64,000 bases of DNA from Ustulina deusta. Its lineage: Eukaryota; Ascomycota; Sordariomycetes; Xylariales; Xylariaceae. The position numbers and the translations under genes are program-made. The notes under the pieces are model-generated. The model searched no databases, had not been told where the DNA came from, and worked only from the letters and a program-made list of their open reading frames with translations. The DNA lies in NCBI GenBank assembly GCA_023159155.1, contig JAJNNX010000002.1, positions 1,612,001 through 1,676,000 on the forward strand. The letters run 5' to 3'. How positions within the stretch are numbered: position 1 is the stretch's first letter; every line of letters starts with the position of its first letter. Shown here one piece after another: positions 1 through 10,666 of this stretch.

Positions 1-1492
1 ATTCATGATCTCGCCAATGCGGATCTTATAGTAGCCATCTTTGTCATCGCCTTCCAAAATACCGCCTCCGTTAGGCTGTGCTAGAGTAGTAGGGTCTTTA
101 CGATCATCTACGGTGGTGTCGAGATGATCAGTTTTTGGCGCGACGAATTTGTCTTCATCAAACTCTTCAGCAAACATGTCGAAATCGTCATCATCATCAG
201 CCCTTAACTTCTTTGAGCTTAGTTCTTCACGAACTGGTGGTATCTCAGCTTTCTGGTCAGAATGCAAAATCTCTCCATGAGGACCGATATGACCATTGCG
301 ACGCTCGTCCCTTAGCTCATCCTCTCTCATATCAGCTGTGGGATCATAATCTGCAGCAGAAGGTCCGTCTTCCTCGTCACCATTTCTTGGGTTGCCATGA
401 GTATTGATAAGCTCTTGGTCGTTAGCAATATCAAGTGGTGCAAGTGATAATCCCTCCTGTAAACCTGGCGAACGTGGGGATGAGACAGCTGCAAATTATA
501 TTAGCAAGGGAACGTTTATCAGATACCAGGTCATTCTCACCAGATTGTGGAGTATTGGCCTCAGTAGCCATCGGTGTGCTCCCTCGTGTTGTGGTGGGGG
601 ACAAGCCGTTGGCTGTCTCAGACTGTAACACTTGCACTAGCATTGGGGCTGCTCGTGACTTTGCAAGGAGCTCTTGGCGCCGACGACGACGGCGTTCTAT
701 TTCTGCATCGATATCGACGGGGTTTTCGTCCTCCAGAAACTTTTCAGGTCCAGGTGCCTTCGCTAAATGATCCGCAGGTGTGTTACCTAAGCCGCTGGGG
801 GTAGAACCCGCGTCAGATGAGGCATAGGCAGTATCTGTAGTCTTGACTGTAGATCTTTGTTTAGAAGCATCTGGGAAGTCTTGAACGGGCCGTGGACTTT
901 TCTGGTGGTGACCTGACCTAATACTATCGGTGCCATTTCGATCCGGATCTCGCCGTACTCGATCATTATCTCGTCTTGAATAATCACCTCGGTCTCGCTC
1001 TCCTCGTGACAAATTGTATGGGGAGCGGGAGCGGTTTCTTGGTCGCTTGTCGGGATAGCGATTGCGATCTTGACTTCGATCTCTGGCTCGATCGCGGCCG
1101 TGGATCCGATCCCTATCGTCGTAGTGTAGATTTGTAGTCGACGAGCGGGAGGGTGGGCGATCTTCATCGTCGTAAGAAATGCGAGCACGGCGATAGTTGT
1201 CGCGGGGGTCCTCGTAATGGACACGGAAGCGTCGGGGGTCGGGGTCTAGGCGACCCCCGCGATAGGATTCACGATCATCGTGAGATCGCTTTAGACCGCG
1301 GGGCGAGCGGCTTCGTCGGTCGCGTCTCACGCCGTTCAAATATTCTGGGGATCTTGAGCGTGATAATCTAGCTCGAGTTCTGTCCATACGGTCAACACCA
1401 TGTCCATCAATCTGAGGCAGTGAAGTTGCCTTCGAGTTTCCAACACGGGTCTCTACGATCTCGCCCTCATCGGAACTAGATGGCGATGCCAT
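1..1492 (-). CDS. prp4: Prp4-type pre-mRNA splicing serine/threonine kinase, N-terminal part (cut by window edge)
   Basis: Prp4 kinases phosphorylate U4/U6-U5 tri-snRNP proteins during spliceosome activation in the nucleus. Only the N-terminal extension is present; the kinase domain lies beyond the left edge. My model has exon 1 at 1492-541, a 52-nt intron at 540-489 (GTGAGA donor, TTGCAG acceptor) and exon 2 from 488 to at least 1, giving 480 residues with no stop. Residues about 30-200 are dominated by RS/RD/RDR dipeptides, as expected of a splicing-factor arm. An acidic stretch near residue 400 is followed by DMFAEEFDEDKF and, at the edge, by GDDKDGYYKIRIGE, which resembles the segment just before the kinase domain in fungal Prp4. 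The start MASPSSSDEGE is the first ATG of the open frame. It is transcribed divergently from TMA7. Identity rests on the RS arm plus the pre-kinase motif, because the catalytic domain is not visible. Confidence 0.8.
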
Positions 1493-2302
1493 CTTGCTTG
1501 CTCACTTTGTATTCGCAAGGACGCACACGGGCGCAATCCGCTCCCGATCTTTATGATAGGAAACAGGATGTCAGCTGAGAGAACTCGAAAATTTCAAGAT
1601 GCAAAAAATTGGACCGAACCGGGAAGCGTTACTCGTCTCAAATCCGTCGCATTACGATGCTAGTCGGGTCGATTGGAGTTGAATGAGGTGAAGTCAGACT
1701 TTGAGGCTAGGAATTAGGAATTATGTCGTGGGCAAGAGATGGAAGGAGTATCTCCGAGTGCTGATGGGCGCTGGAAGGTTCTGTTACGAGTCCCGCGACG
1801 AGGCTGATCAAACAAAAAAGGTGTCGCACTTAATGTATGATTCATGCTCGAAGGTTGAGATGGTCCAGGTGCAGAGCCCAACAGCGATCGGACAACAGTG
1901 GACCCCTTTCGGCTCCGCATAACGGGGAATTCTGATAGGAAGGGCCAAGATCCAGTATAGTGTGTTTACAGTATATACACGGTCTACACGATGCAGTGAT
2001 GTGGACAACAACTAAGCCAGAAGATAAGATAAGATAAAAGCACTGATAAGACATATTCTGGGTAACTAAGAAAGTCCTAGCCCCTAGCCTAGACCCTTGT
2101 TGGCAAAGTTTCCGAAGTGCCCCGCGACCGCATTCTATTTAGGCCATTTTGCCTAACCATCAGTTCTAGGTACTTGTCCAGGCAAGCCAGCGCTTCCCTT
2201 TCCGGCAAACTCAACCTGAATTTTGTTTTTCTCCTCTTCCTCTTCCTCTTCCTCGATCTTCGCTCTCTTCACACCTCCCTGTAGTCCCATCAATCAGCTA
2301 CC
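1493..2302. other. Divergent promoter region between prp4 and TMA7
   Basis: This roughly 810-base spacer separates two divergently transcribed genes and must hold both promoters. Apart from the pyrimidine tract near its right end I see no gene. The short open frames in it on both strands lack family features and splice-compatible extensions. Confidence 0.6.
2221..2280 (+). promoter_or_regulatory. CT-rich leader/core promoter tract of TMA7
   Basis: An almost pure pyrimidine run built from repeated TCTTCC units lies about 25-80 bases upstream of the TMA7 ATG. Such CT stretches near transcription start sites are common in highly expressed fungal translation genes. That this one marks the transcription start is an inference. 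Confidence 0.45.
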
Positions 2303-2623
2303 ATGGGTGGCCAGAACCGAGAGGGTTAGTTAAGATGCCCCGCGCTTATTCTTTGGGCTTGCATGCGAGGCTGACGTTCCGATAGGCGGCAAGGTAAAGC
2401 CTCTAAAGGCCCCGAAGAAACAACAAAAGGACCTGGACGATGAAGATGTTGCCTTTCATGAGAAGAAGAAGGCCGGTAAGGCCTTTCAAACCTATTGACT
2501 CGTTTTCCTCGTCCGAAAGACTGATGAGCGACAGACGCCAAAGCCCGCGCCGAGATGGCTGCCAAAGCGGCCGGCAAAGGTCCCTTGACCAGCGGTGGTA
2601 TCAAGAAGAGCGGCAAGAAATAG
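2303..2623 (+). CDS. TMA7: Translation machinery-associated protein 7 (TMA7/CCDC72 family)
   Basis: Tma7 is a tiny, highly basic ribosome-associated protein conserved across eukaryotes. The model is three exons: 2303-2324 (22 nt), 2386-2475 and 2535-2623, with introns of 61 and 59 nt, encoding 66 aa. The protein starts MGGQNREGGKVKPLKAPKK, continues with a Lys/Glu/Ala-rich helix containing DEDVAFHEKKKADAK, and ends in the family hallmark GGIKKSGKK. Donors GTTAGT and GTAAGG and acceptors GATAG and GACAG fit fungal introns, and both junctions keep the frame. The start is fixed by the conserved MGGQNREGGK beginning. The gene is easily missed because no single frame exceeds about 40 codons. A CT-rich tract lies directly upstream. 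Confidence 0.95.
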
Positions 2624-3572
2624 GCACTCGAGATTAGCGAATACACGAGACGACGACGATGATAACGATATCGCCGAGCCGGTGTGGGATATGACGATGG
2701 CTGAAACGGTTCAGACATTCTCACATGGTATGCTAGGGGCGTCATGTTGCTTGCTTATGGGATACATCTGCTATAGCAGTCAATACATTGTCATTGCAAC
2801 TACGGGCCACCACATCTTTGCACGATAACACTGCGACAGACGGAGTTAGTTCCTGATGTGCAAGCGCACTGCTCCTGCTAGATTCAATTCTCGAGTAGTA
2901 GCCTGACAGAACCAACAACCCCAGGCAAAACAGCATCCAGAAGAAACATACAAGAAATTTGCAAGCCAGACACCTCAAGTAAAATATTTAGAGACAAAGG
3001 CGCAACTGAATCTGTTAAGTCTGAAGAAATCCTCAGGACGTAGATTGAATGCAGCTGCCGCCATCTGGCATATATCCACTATCTCTCAGCCTCTCAACAG
3101 TTGGCGAACGGGCACCCCAACGAATAACGCATCTAGACGGGAGTCTGGGATCATTTGGTGTGGTCGAGTGTCCGCTAAGTAGGGGCAGATGTAGAACAAA
3201 TACTAACTCTAAAGGTAACCTTACTCTAACTAGTGATTACTATCAAGGTAGTTCCCCAATATGTATATATGTACTTTTATATGTTCAAAGTTATAGCCGC
3301 TTACATAGGTAGTTCGAAGTAGTTACAAGAGTTAGCACTTTCCAAGCAAGCGTGTATAAGTATGTGCATACGAACCTGCCACAAGTAGGTAAGAATTGTT
3401 GATGGCGTATGTAGGCAGGCCATTAACCTATTCAGTGTCATTATTGCATTTCACATGCCATTTCGATTTGCTATATCCACTTTATTCTACATGGATTACA
3501 CCGAACTCAGGTAGGTTAACCTGAGGCTTATTCCCTACACACGATCACCTTTATCTATCTCAATCTCACCTC
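2624..3572. other. Intergenic spacer, no gene seen
   Basis: About 950 bases between two plus-strand genes. It should contain the TMA7 3' UTR and the PAQR promoter. Short TAGGT-type motifs occur at about 3300-3415. No open frame here has recognisable protein features. Confidence 0.5.
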
Positions 3573-4926
3573 ATGGCCGCACCCGAGTCGGCTCAACCAC
3601 GGCAGCGCCGGCGGCGCTCCTCGTCCGCCGTCTCAGCACTCGCAGGCGCCGCGATAGCAGCCGAGCACAAGGTATCGTCGGCGCTGCTCCTGCTCTGGGA
3701 CGAGCTCCCGCACTGGCGACGTGACAACGGCTTCATCCTATCGGGCTACCGTCCGGCCAGCAACAGCTATGTCTCGTCGTTGCTAAGCGCCTTCACCGTG
3801 CACAACGAGAGCGTGAACATATGGACCCATGCCATAGGCTCGCTCCTCCTCGTGCCGCTCGCCGTGCTGTATCTCTACGCAGAGATCGCCCCACGATACC
3901 CGAGCGCCAACCCAACTGACGAGCTCGTCTTCGCGTGCTTCCTCGGCGGCGCGGCGCTGTGCCTAGGCATGAGCGCTACATACCATTCGCTGTCCAATCA
4001 CTCCGAATCTGTCGCCAAGTGGGGGAACAAGCTCGATTATTCGGGTATTGTGTGCTTGATCGTTGGCAGTTATGTCCCAGCGCTATACTATGGGCTCTTC
4101 TGTAAACCCGTGTTATTGAGTGTATACTTATACGCAGTGAGTTTTTTTCTCGTCCTTTTTTTATGAAATAAAGAGACTTTCCATACTCTTCTCATGGGGA
4201 TGATACAAAGGAAAAGACAGAAGAAAAAAACCTTTTTTTTTTTCGACGAGGCGAGTGCCATTCGAGCCTGTTGCTGATACAGGTATCTTGGCTTCTAGAT
4301 TTCCCTCCTTGGTCTCGGATGTGGTCTCGTTTCCTGGGTCGAGCGCTTCCGGACACCCCGTTGGCGCCCAGTAAGTAATCCTCGAGGTCCTTATCCCCCC
4401 CCCTTGCCACTTCGGGACTATGGGGCTCCTTCTCAGCTTGTATCTGTGCCTTGAATGCCTTCCACGCTTCCGAACCGCTCCCAAAACGCTCACGCAGTAG
4501 ATCATGCACAGAAAGGGATAATTGACTTCTAGTGGCGCAGTATCGAGCCGCCATGTTCGTTGGGTTAGGGGTTGTAGGTGTTGTCCCCGTCTGCCACGGG
4601 CTCATAATCTATGGATACCACTCCCTAAACGAGCGGATGGGATTGAACTGGGTCCTGCTTGAGGGCGGACTCTACATCTTCGGGGCCTTTTTATATGCTG
4701 TGAGCAAAAAACCCAATGTCCCAAGAATTAACGTGGGAATGGATGTTGATAAAATCGAAAGGTACGTTGGCCTGAACGAACATCACCAGGAACCTTCGAC
4801 ATCTGGGGCCACTCACACCAACTCTTTCATATCCTCATCCTGCTCGCTGCGGCTGCTCACCTCAAGGGCATGGCGAACGCCTTTGATAAGCATCATAGTA
4901 TCTTAGGAGCTCAGTGCTCATCCTAG
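3573..4926 (+). CDS. PAQR / haemolysin-III family membrane protein (Izh/adiponectin-receptor-like)
   Basis: PAQR proteins are seven-TM hydrolase/receptor-like proteins; the yeast Izh members affect zinc and sterol homeostasis. The four-exon model is 3573-4136, 4299-4370, 4541-4699 and 4762-4926, encoding 319 aa, with all three introns in phase 0. Visible family motifs are [10 protein letters not shown] (about residue 85), [11 protein letters not shown] with the metal-binding His (about 135), GNKLDYSG (about 155), RFRTPRWRP joined across intron 2 to YRAAMF, and the C-terminal [15 protein letters not shown] with the two metal-ligand His residues. The third intron was placed because [15 protein letters not shown] continues only from the AAAG acceptor at 4761. 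The N-terminus (about 30 aa) is Arg/Ser-rich and cytosolic-looking. It probably resides in a plasma or internal membrane; the ligand is unknown. Confidence 0.92.
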
Positions 4927-5463
4927 GATGGCGGCTACGATGCATTGCAGAAATACCTAGAAATATATCACACCGGAGCGCGCGTGCCGAAATAGCCAGT
5001 AGACCAATGACAAACTAGTATAATACCTAGAAAAAATCCATAGAATAAAACTGAAGACTTCGTCGACAGGGAGGGAAGGTGAAACTATGTTCAAATTCCG
5101 TGTTTAACGCGTGTATGAAATCATATCGGTTTTCTCCTGTATCTCCCATAGGCCGCCGCCATCTTTGGTTCCTCTCCTCTATCCTGGACCAGGGATGGCG
5201 GCCGGGATAAACTAAATACGAGCTACTCTAGAAATTCAGGGCAGGACGCGGACCGACACATTTTCATACACGCGGCTAACTCACTATGCTTCAACGGACG
5301 GGGTGAAATCATAATAAAACACACCACTGGCGCAAAATATCATATATTCGTGTTTCGTTAGTTCCACCTAAATTCACGTAGTTGTTGGTATATAGGCCCC
5401 TGAGTTTTATACGGGGGATATTATAACACGAATTTTTACCGTTTTTATTCAGTTCTGCTTTAT
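4927..5463. other. Convergent intergenic spacer
   Basis: About 540 bases between the 3' ends of the PAQR gene (+) and the Tfc6-like gene (-). It holds only presumed 3' UTRs and terminators; I see no gene. Confidence 0.5.
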
Positions 5464-7919
5464 TCAGTCTTCCCAAGAGGCCATTTCGACATCTCTGTCC
5501 TCTTCGTCTCCATCGTCGTCTTCGTCCATAGCATCCATGCCAGGGTCATCTTCAGCTTCATCATCTGGCTCAGTCACCTCGTCATCTTGCCGCTCTATCT
5601 GTGGTTCAGCCCCAACGTCCATGACTCTCAACAGTCCAGATCCCATAGCCGCCGCCGCCCACCAACTAAACTCAACATTCGGGTTCCAGGCCACAGCCGT
5701 GATGCGAGTCTGCGGTTCATACAGCACGATTGGACCAGGCCCTGAGGTCATCGCTGCGTCCTCGTCGACCTCACCATCTGGTTGCCCCAAGGTCTTAGAC
5801 TGCGACTTGGGCGCCTTGCCTTTAGCTTTTCCATTGCCTTTGCCCTTGGCTTGGCCGTCTTTCGTATTCTTCTCGCGGTTCAGTCTTTGTGTCTCAGCCA
5901 TCTTCACACCAGTTGGATGCGTGTTGGGTTCGGGCAGGAACCCATGTAGGATCCGACACGCCCCCCGAGGTTTTGCTTCCTCCTCATCACTTTTAGCGAT
6001 CGAGGATGAAGCGTGGAATTCGTGCTGGAATAATTTCACTTTTAGGGTCTTCTCTCTGTGACTCGAGAGCTTACGTAGGATGTTGAATACCCATATACTA
6101 CCATCCGTGGTCCCGGTGATGATGTATGGATGGCAGGCACCTATGGAAAGACATGTAGGTTGTCCATTGACGGTAATCAAGTGGCGGCATACAGGAAACC
6201 CTCGAATAGGTAAGAAAGTTAAATTTGGATTTCCAGCAAAGGCCGATGGCCATATCGAGGCATAGCCTCTAAGATGAGCACTCCATGCGAGGAGATTCGG
6301 TTGAAGAGATACCATCATATTCGGGTGGTATGTCGTTTCTGCGCTCGGACGGTTCAGATCTGTTATGGTTAAGACGCCGCCGATGGGTACCGTTGACACA
6401 AGGAAGGGATCAGAAGGGTAGCCAGAGACGATGTCTGTGATGGCAGTAGAATGGACCGGATGTCGCTGGAGGATTCGAAGAGGCGAAAGAGACCACAACA
6501 CTACAGACCCGTCAGAAAGACCAGCAGCCACACGATTCATGTTGATCCAAGTAAAACAAGTGATCTCAATCGAATACTCCTTAGGTGGTTCAAGGGTAAT
6601 CATAGGCTCTTCAATTTCCTCTGCACTGTGTAAGCGATAAGTAAACAGTTGTGGCAGTGAAGCGACTTACCAAATATCTCATTGCCGTCTTGCTCCGAAA
6701 CATTTTGGATACCTATTATCCTAAGTTTGCCGTCGACGCATAGCACACCTAGCAGACGAGTAGTATCTTCGGCTGCGAGCTGTACAGGACACCATTGTAT
6801 TCTTGACACTCGGCCCCATGAGAAGCACAATGCCTGAGCCAGCCTTGGGGCACGTTGTGAGGGCCGAAAAATACCTCGGCGACCTTGAGCTACTTCGAAC
6901 CTTAGAATTTGTACTGTACCTCCTTTCTGATCTAACTCCTTAGGGGCATCTTTGAGGTTCTGATAATAGGCTTGATCGGAAAAGGGAATAACAGCGATCG
7001 CCAAGAGCTGGTTAACTTGCCCTTGCGTGGGTGCCCATGCCATAGAAATGGGAATACCTCCAACGTCGAGAAGCCAACCGCCAGTTACGACGTCTCTGTT
7101 ATCTGCGTCACGAATGGGGTGGCCGGTGTCAGAGAAGGAAATACTCTCTCCATATTGGATCCGGTACGGTTTTTGATCTGAGACATGGCCCAAGAGCACA
7201 CTCAGCTCTCCTTGAGCTTGTGGAATGAACCAGCTAAATGCTTTAGCTTTGTCGATGCGAGTAGAGCTCTGTTCTCGAAGCTGATGTATTAGATGGTGAT
7301 TATACAATTGGCGAAATTTGGATCTCTGGTCATCGACGAAATTGTTGGGCATCCAGCCGCTCTCGGCCGTTAGAAGGCGAGATTGAGAGGTCAGCTTGGG
7401 TGGTATAAGCTCGTGATGCCACCAGAGCTGCAAGTAGCCGTCGAGAATCGCTCTACGGTCTGGTTTGTCACCAAACCACCAGTCAATCAATTCGTAAAAT
7501 CGCGTCCACCTCTTGATCGGTCCTAGATACGTCCTCGTCCATCTCTGACCCGGATCTGACGGGTATGGCGGCACATCAGCGAAGGTTTGTCCCTTGTCGA
7601 GCTGCTCCTGCTTGGACCGCCCAGAGGTCTTCGTCTTTGCCTTGGCAATAATCGCTACCTGGGCGGCTGAGGAGCCGCTGCGACGCGTTGGCCCATCGAA
7701 GTCATCGTTGCCATCATCGCCGTCGTCGCTACCAGCCCCACCGCTCTGCACCTCACCAACATCCTCTTCATCACGGCCAGCAGTGGCATCAACAACAAAT
7801 TCATCTTCGGACGAATCCACTCTTGGCAAAGTACTGTTGTCGGCATCGGACGTATCCAGGTCCAGCCCATAGTCCGGCAGCCCGAAGTGTTTCTTTTTAT
7901 TTGATTGGCGGAGCCTCAT
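5464..7919 (-). CDS. tfc6: RNA polymerase III transcription factor TFIIIC subunit, Tfc6-like WD40 protein
   Basis: Tfc6/Sfc6 is part of the tau-B module of TFIIIC, which recognises the B box of tRNA genes in the nucleus. Exon 1 is 7919-6671 and exon 2 is 6620-5464, separated by a 50-nt intron (GTAAGT donor, acceptor TGCAG); the product is 801 aa. The nearer AG would give an immediate stop, so the TGCAG acceptor is required, yielding EEIEEPMITL. Landmarks are an acidic N-terminus (DDGDDGNDDFD), then PGQRWTRTYLGPIKRWTRFY, the WWHHELIPPKL segment, GWLLDVGGIPISMAWAP, and WD-type repeats such as AAGLSDGSVVLWSL, ITGTTDGSIWVFNIL and ITAVAWNPN. A Lys-rich linker (KGKGNGKAKGKAPK) and a strongly acidic tail follow. 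I assign it from the GWLLDVGG/MAWAP region, which I recall from fungal Tfc6; other WD40 nuclear proteins are a less likely alternative. Confidence 0.75.
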
Positions 7920-9754
7920 GGTGCATGGGCATCACTCACACACGACTGCGAGATGCAAAGGTTGCTTTCCCGGGAGCTCCGCTTATGAGGGGGCGACAAG
8001 CTACCTAGGTACCGAGGCCGGGTCACCAAGCCATGCATTCGATGATGCCAGCTTGAGGAGAAGTGTGCTCGGCTTGTCATTCCATCTACCCTGCCTGTCC
8101 TCTAGCAAATGTACACTAGATGTAATATTAACTGTGCCGACTTCCTTTTTAACCCCTAAGGTAGATAGTGTTAGGTATGCCCTATTATATATTATTACAA
8201 CCTGGGTTCTAACAGGTAATTGTATGGTATGTAAGTACTTTGGTACCTCAGCAGCCTGCATGCAATGCAGTAAGCGCGTCAGGGCCACTTCTACCTTGGG
8301 TACCTAGATAGGTACAAATGTGATAGTGGGGGTACGTTGCGGGGACCTCGCGAAAATGAGGGGTTCTGAAGCGTAGGCACCCAACTACAACCTACATGTA
8401 CATACTACATACTATTACTTGTAGTACTGTATTACTCTAGGTTAGGTGCCTAGGAGGTAGGTACGTACCTAATGATATGTAGCTACTAGGTAATGCCTTA
8501 CCCGGGCGGTGAATGGCCATTGTAGTAATAATTTCCCAGAGCTGCCTGCCCTATATCTTAAGGTAAGGTAGGGACAGAAGTGAGGGATGTCCAGTAGTAC
8601 ATCGTAGGTACCTATGTCTAAAGCCGCTCAGCAAGCCTCTGTGGACATATAGGTGACATAGAGAAGTATCTTGAAGGTACCTTAGTATGCATAATAGTAC
8701 CTACTTACTTAGGTAATTATTATACCTAGCTAGGTACCTACCCTATAAGGCTCTGACATCCATCTGGCATTTGTACTAGGTAGTGGTCTGCCTAATCTTG
8801 CATGGGGGTTTTGGCCCTCTTTGGGGGCTCCCTCTAGGGGATTGCTAAGCCGCTAAGCCGACCAGCTGGTTCTTTATTAAGAGGTAAATTGGGTACATAG
8901 GTAGATGGAGCACCTACCTGTGTGAGTATATACGTAGTAGCAGTAGTGACACAGATAAGAGACGAGGACATGAGATGTTTCCTCAGGAGTTTATCCCCTG
9001 AAGACCTCTTGCACCTACCTAGTACCTACCTGTCCAGGTAGGTAATACTTATAAATGTAAAATGATGCCCCTGAAAGCGGCGCGGCTGGCGCAGTTCTAA
9101 TGTATACTCAATCAACACCATCCTGATCTGCAAGCCCCAATGGATCACTATGCTATACCTACTGCACTACCTACCTAGGTACTATATAGATTATGACTTA
9201 CAATATCACACAATCACACCACTATTATCGCTCCGTCTCTACCAACTCGTACCGGTTTTTGGCGGATTTACAGTCACATAGGTTATCTAGGACCAGCCAC
9301 GGCTTCGGTATACCCGAGATCAAGTCCCCCCCAGCTTACGTGGAAGTGAGCACATTGGCTCACCAGTAGCGTTGGGAAAGTACCGTGCATGGCGATGTCC
9401 AGTTCCTCTGTTTCGAATCAGGGGAGTTTGGCCGTCAGCACCCACGTTACATTGTGCTACCGCGCCCTCTGCCCGGTGTGGTCCTGCTGCTGCACTACTG
9501 TAGGCCTTTCGCTGCTGGCCCTGCCCTGTCCATGCTCTCCACACCCGCCTTTATACTATGTGGTGCCCGTTCTGTCGCTGCAGTCGAGGCGGATGCGGCG
9601 TGGTTTGCCTGCTGACTGACTGCAAACAATGTCTTTTCTCATGCTCTATGCCCGTCTGCCTGCCTGCCTGCCCGCCTGGTCGTTGCGCACATTCTTCTCT
9701 TGCCCGCTCTGACCTTTTCCCACGAACCATATCTGATGCCAAAGTATTCTCGCC
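7920..9754. repeat. Gene-free spacer rich in a dispersed TAGGTACCTA-type palindromic motif
   Basis: About 1.8 kb upstream of both flanking genes has no credible coding frame. From about 8140 to 9190 it is studded with variants of a short self-complementary motif (cores CCTAGGTA, GGTACCTA, ACCTACCT), for example around 8455-8475, 8605-8615, 8675-8745, 9010-9050 and 9165-9185. The copies are neither tandem nor regularly spaced. The same motif recurs in other spacers of this window but I did not notice it inside exons. Confidence 0.7.
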
Positions 9755-10666
9755 ATGGAAGAAGCTGCCGCCATCGGCGATCTTGACGCCGTGGAGAGCA
9801 TACTGCCGAGCTTGTTGCTGAGCCACGATCCGACAATCCCTCTCCACGAGAGAGCCGCTCCCGGTGCCAGTACCATTCTCGATCGGTCTATACGTGCCGC
9901 CGCCACCCACGGCTGGTCCGACATCACCCGTTTCTTCATTGCCCAAGGCGCCGTTATTGACGATGCCCTCGTCTGCGCTGTTATCAGCTCGGGGTCTATT
10001 GAGCAATGCGAGATCCTTCTGAAGCACGGCTGGGATGTCAATCGCAGCTACATTAGCGCTTCTGGTGATTGGCATTTTTGGACTCCTTTGCGGTAAACCT
10101 TGGCCATCTCAGCTTCAACTGTCCATAACTCACATTCCTCCAGCGCAGCGCTCGGAGACCCGCCGCTTTGTCGTTGGTTGTTGGAACATGGTGCAGATCC
10201 AAACCTTTCCGAGTACGGGTTCACACCCATCATGGTTGCTGTTCGGCTGCATTCACCAGAGGTCGTCGAGCTTCTAATAGACTTTGGTGCTGACCCGAAG
10301 ACCCCGATGCTGCTACACTCTACCGCCAGCGCTTCGAGCAGAGCGATAAATGAGGCGTATCCCAACCGGGAGGATGCGGATAGGATAGGAGTAATGAAAA
10401 TATTGCTTGAGCATGGCGCCGACGTGAACGAGATGGAACCGGATCCGAAAGCCCGGCCGCGCGATGATACAAGACGAAGACGGACAGTCGATACAGGTAC
10501 ACCACTTCACTACGCAGTGGCCGCGGGGAATCCTGTCACTGTGAGCTTCCTACTGGCACATGGAGCGAATACAAAACTCCCGAGCTGGTCAGGGCACACA
10601 CCCCTCCAGGCTGCAGAGGTGTTAGAATTGAGGTATATTACACAGATTTTGAGGATGTACGGGTGA
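9755..10666 (+). CDS. Ankyrin-repeat protein
   Basis: This gene encodes a 286-aa protein made almost wholly of ankyrin repeats, a protein-protein interaction scaffold. Exon 1 is 9755-10092 and exon 2 is 10144-10666, with a 51-nt intron (GTAAAC donor, CTCCAG acceptor). Splicing joins a repeat exactly, giving TPLRAALGDPPLCRWLLEHG. Recognisable repeat cores are RSIRAAATHGWSDITRFFI (about residue 48), LLEHGADPNLSEYGFTPI, ELLIDFGADP, ILLEHGADVNEME, and TPLHYAVAAGNPVTVSFLLA followed by TPLQAAEVLEL at the C-terminus. There is no signal peptide and no other domain. The ATG at 9755 has a good context (GCCATGG). The antisense frames are shadows. The cellular partner cannot be inferred, and stand-alone ankyrin proteins are abundant in these fungi. 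Confidence 0.85.

Noticed and set aside
9551..10075. 174-codon minus-strand frame over the ankyrin gene
   Set aside because: Shadow of the plus-strand ankyrin exon, which has clear repeats and a clean intron.
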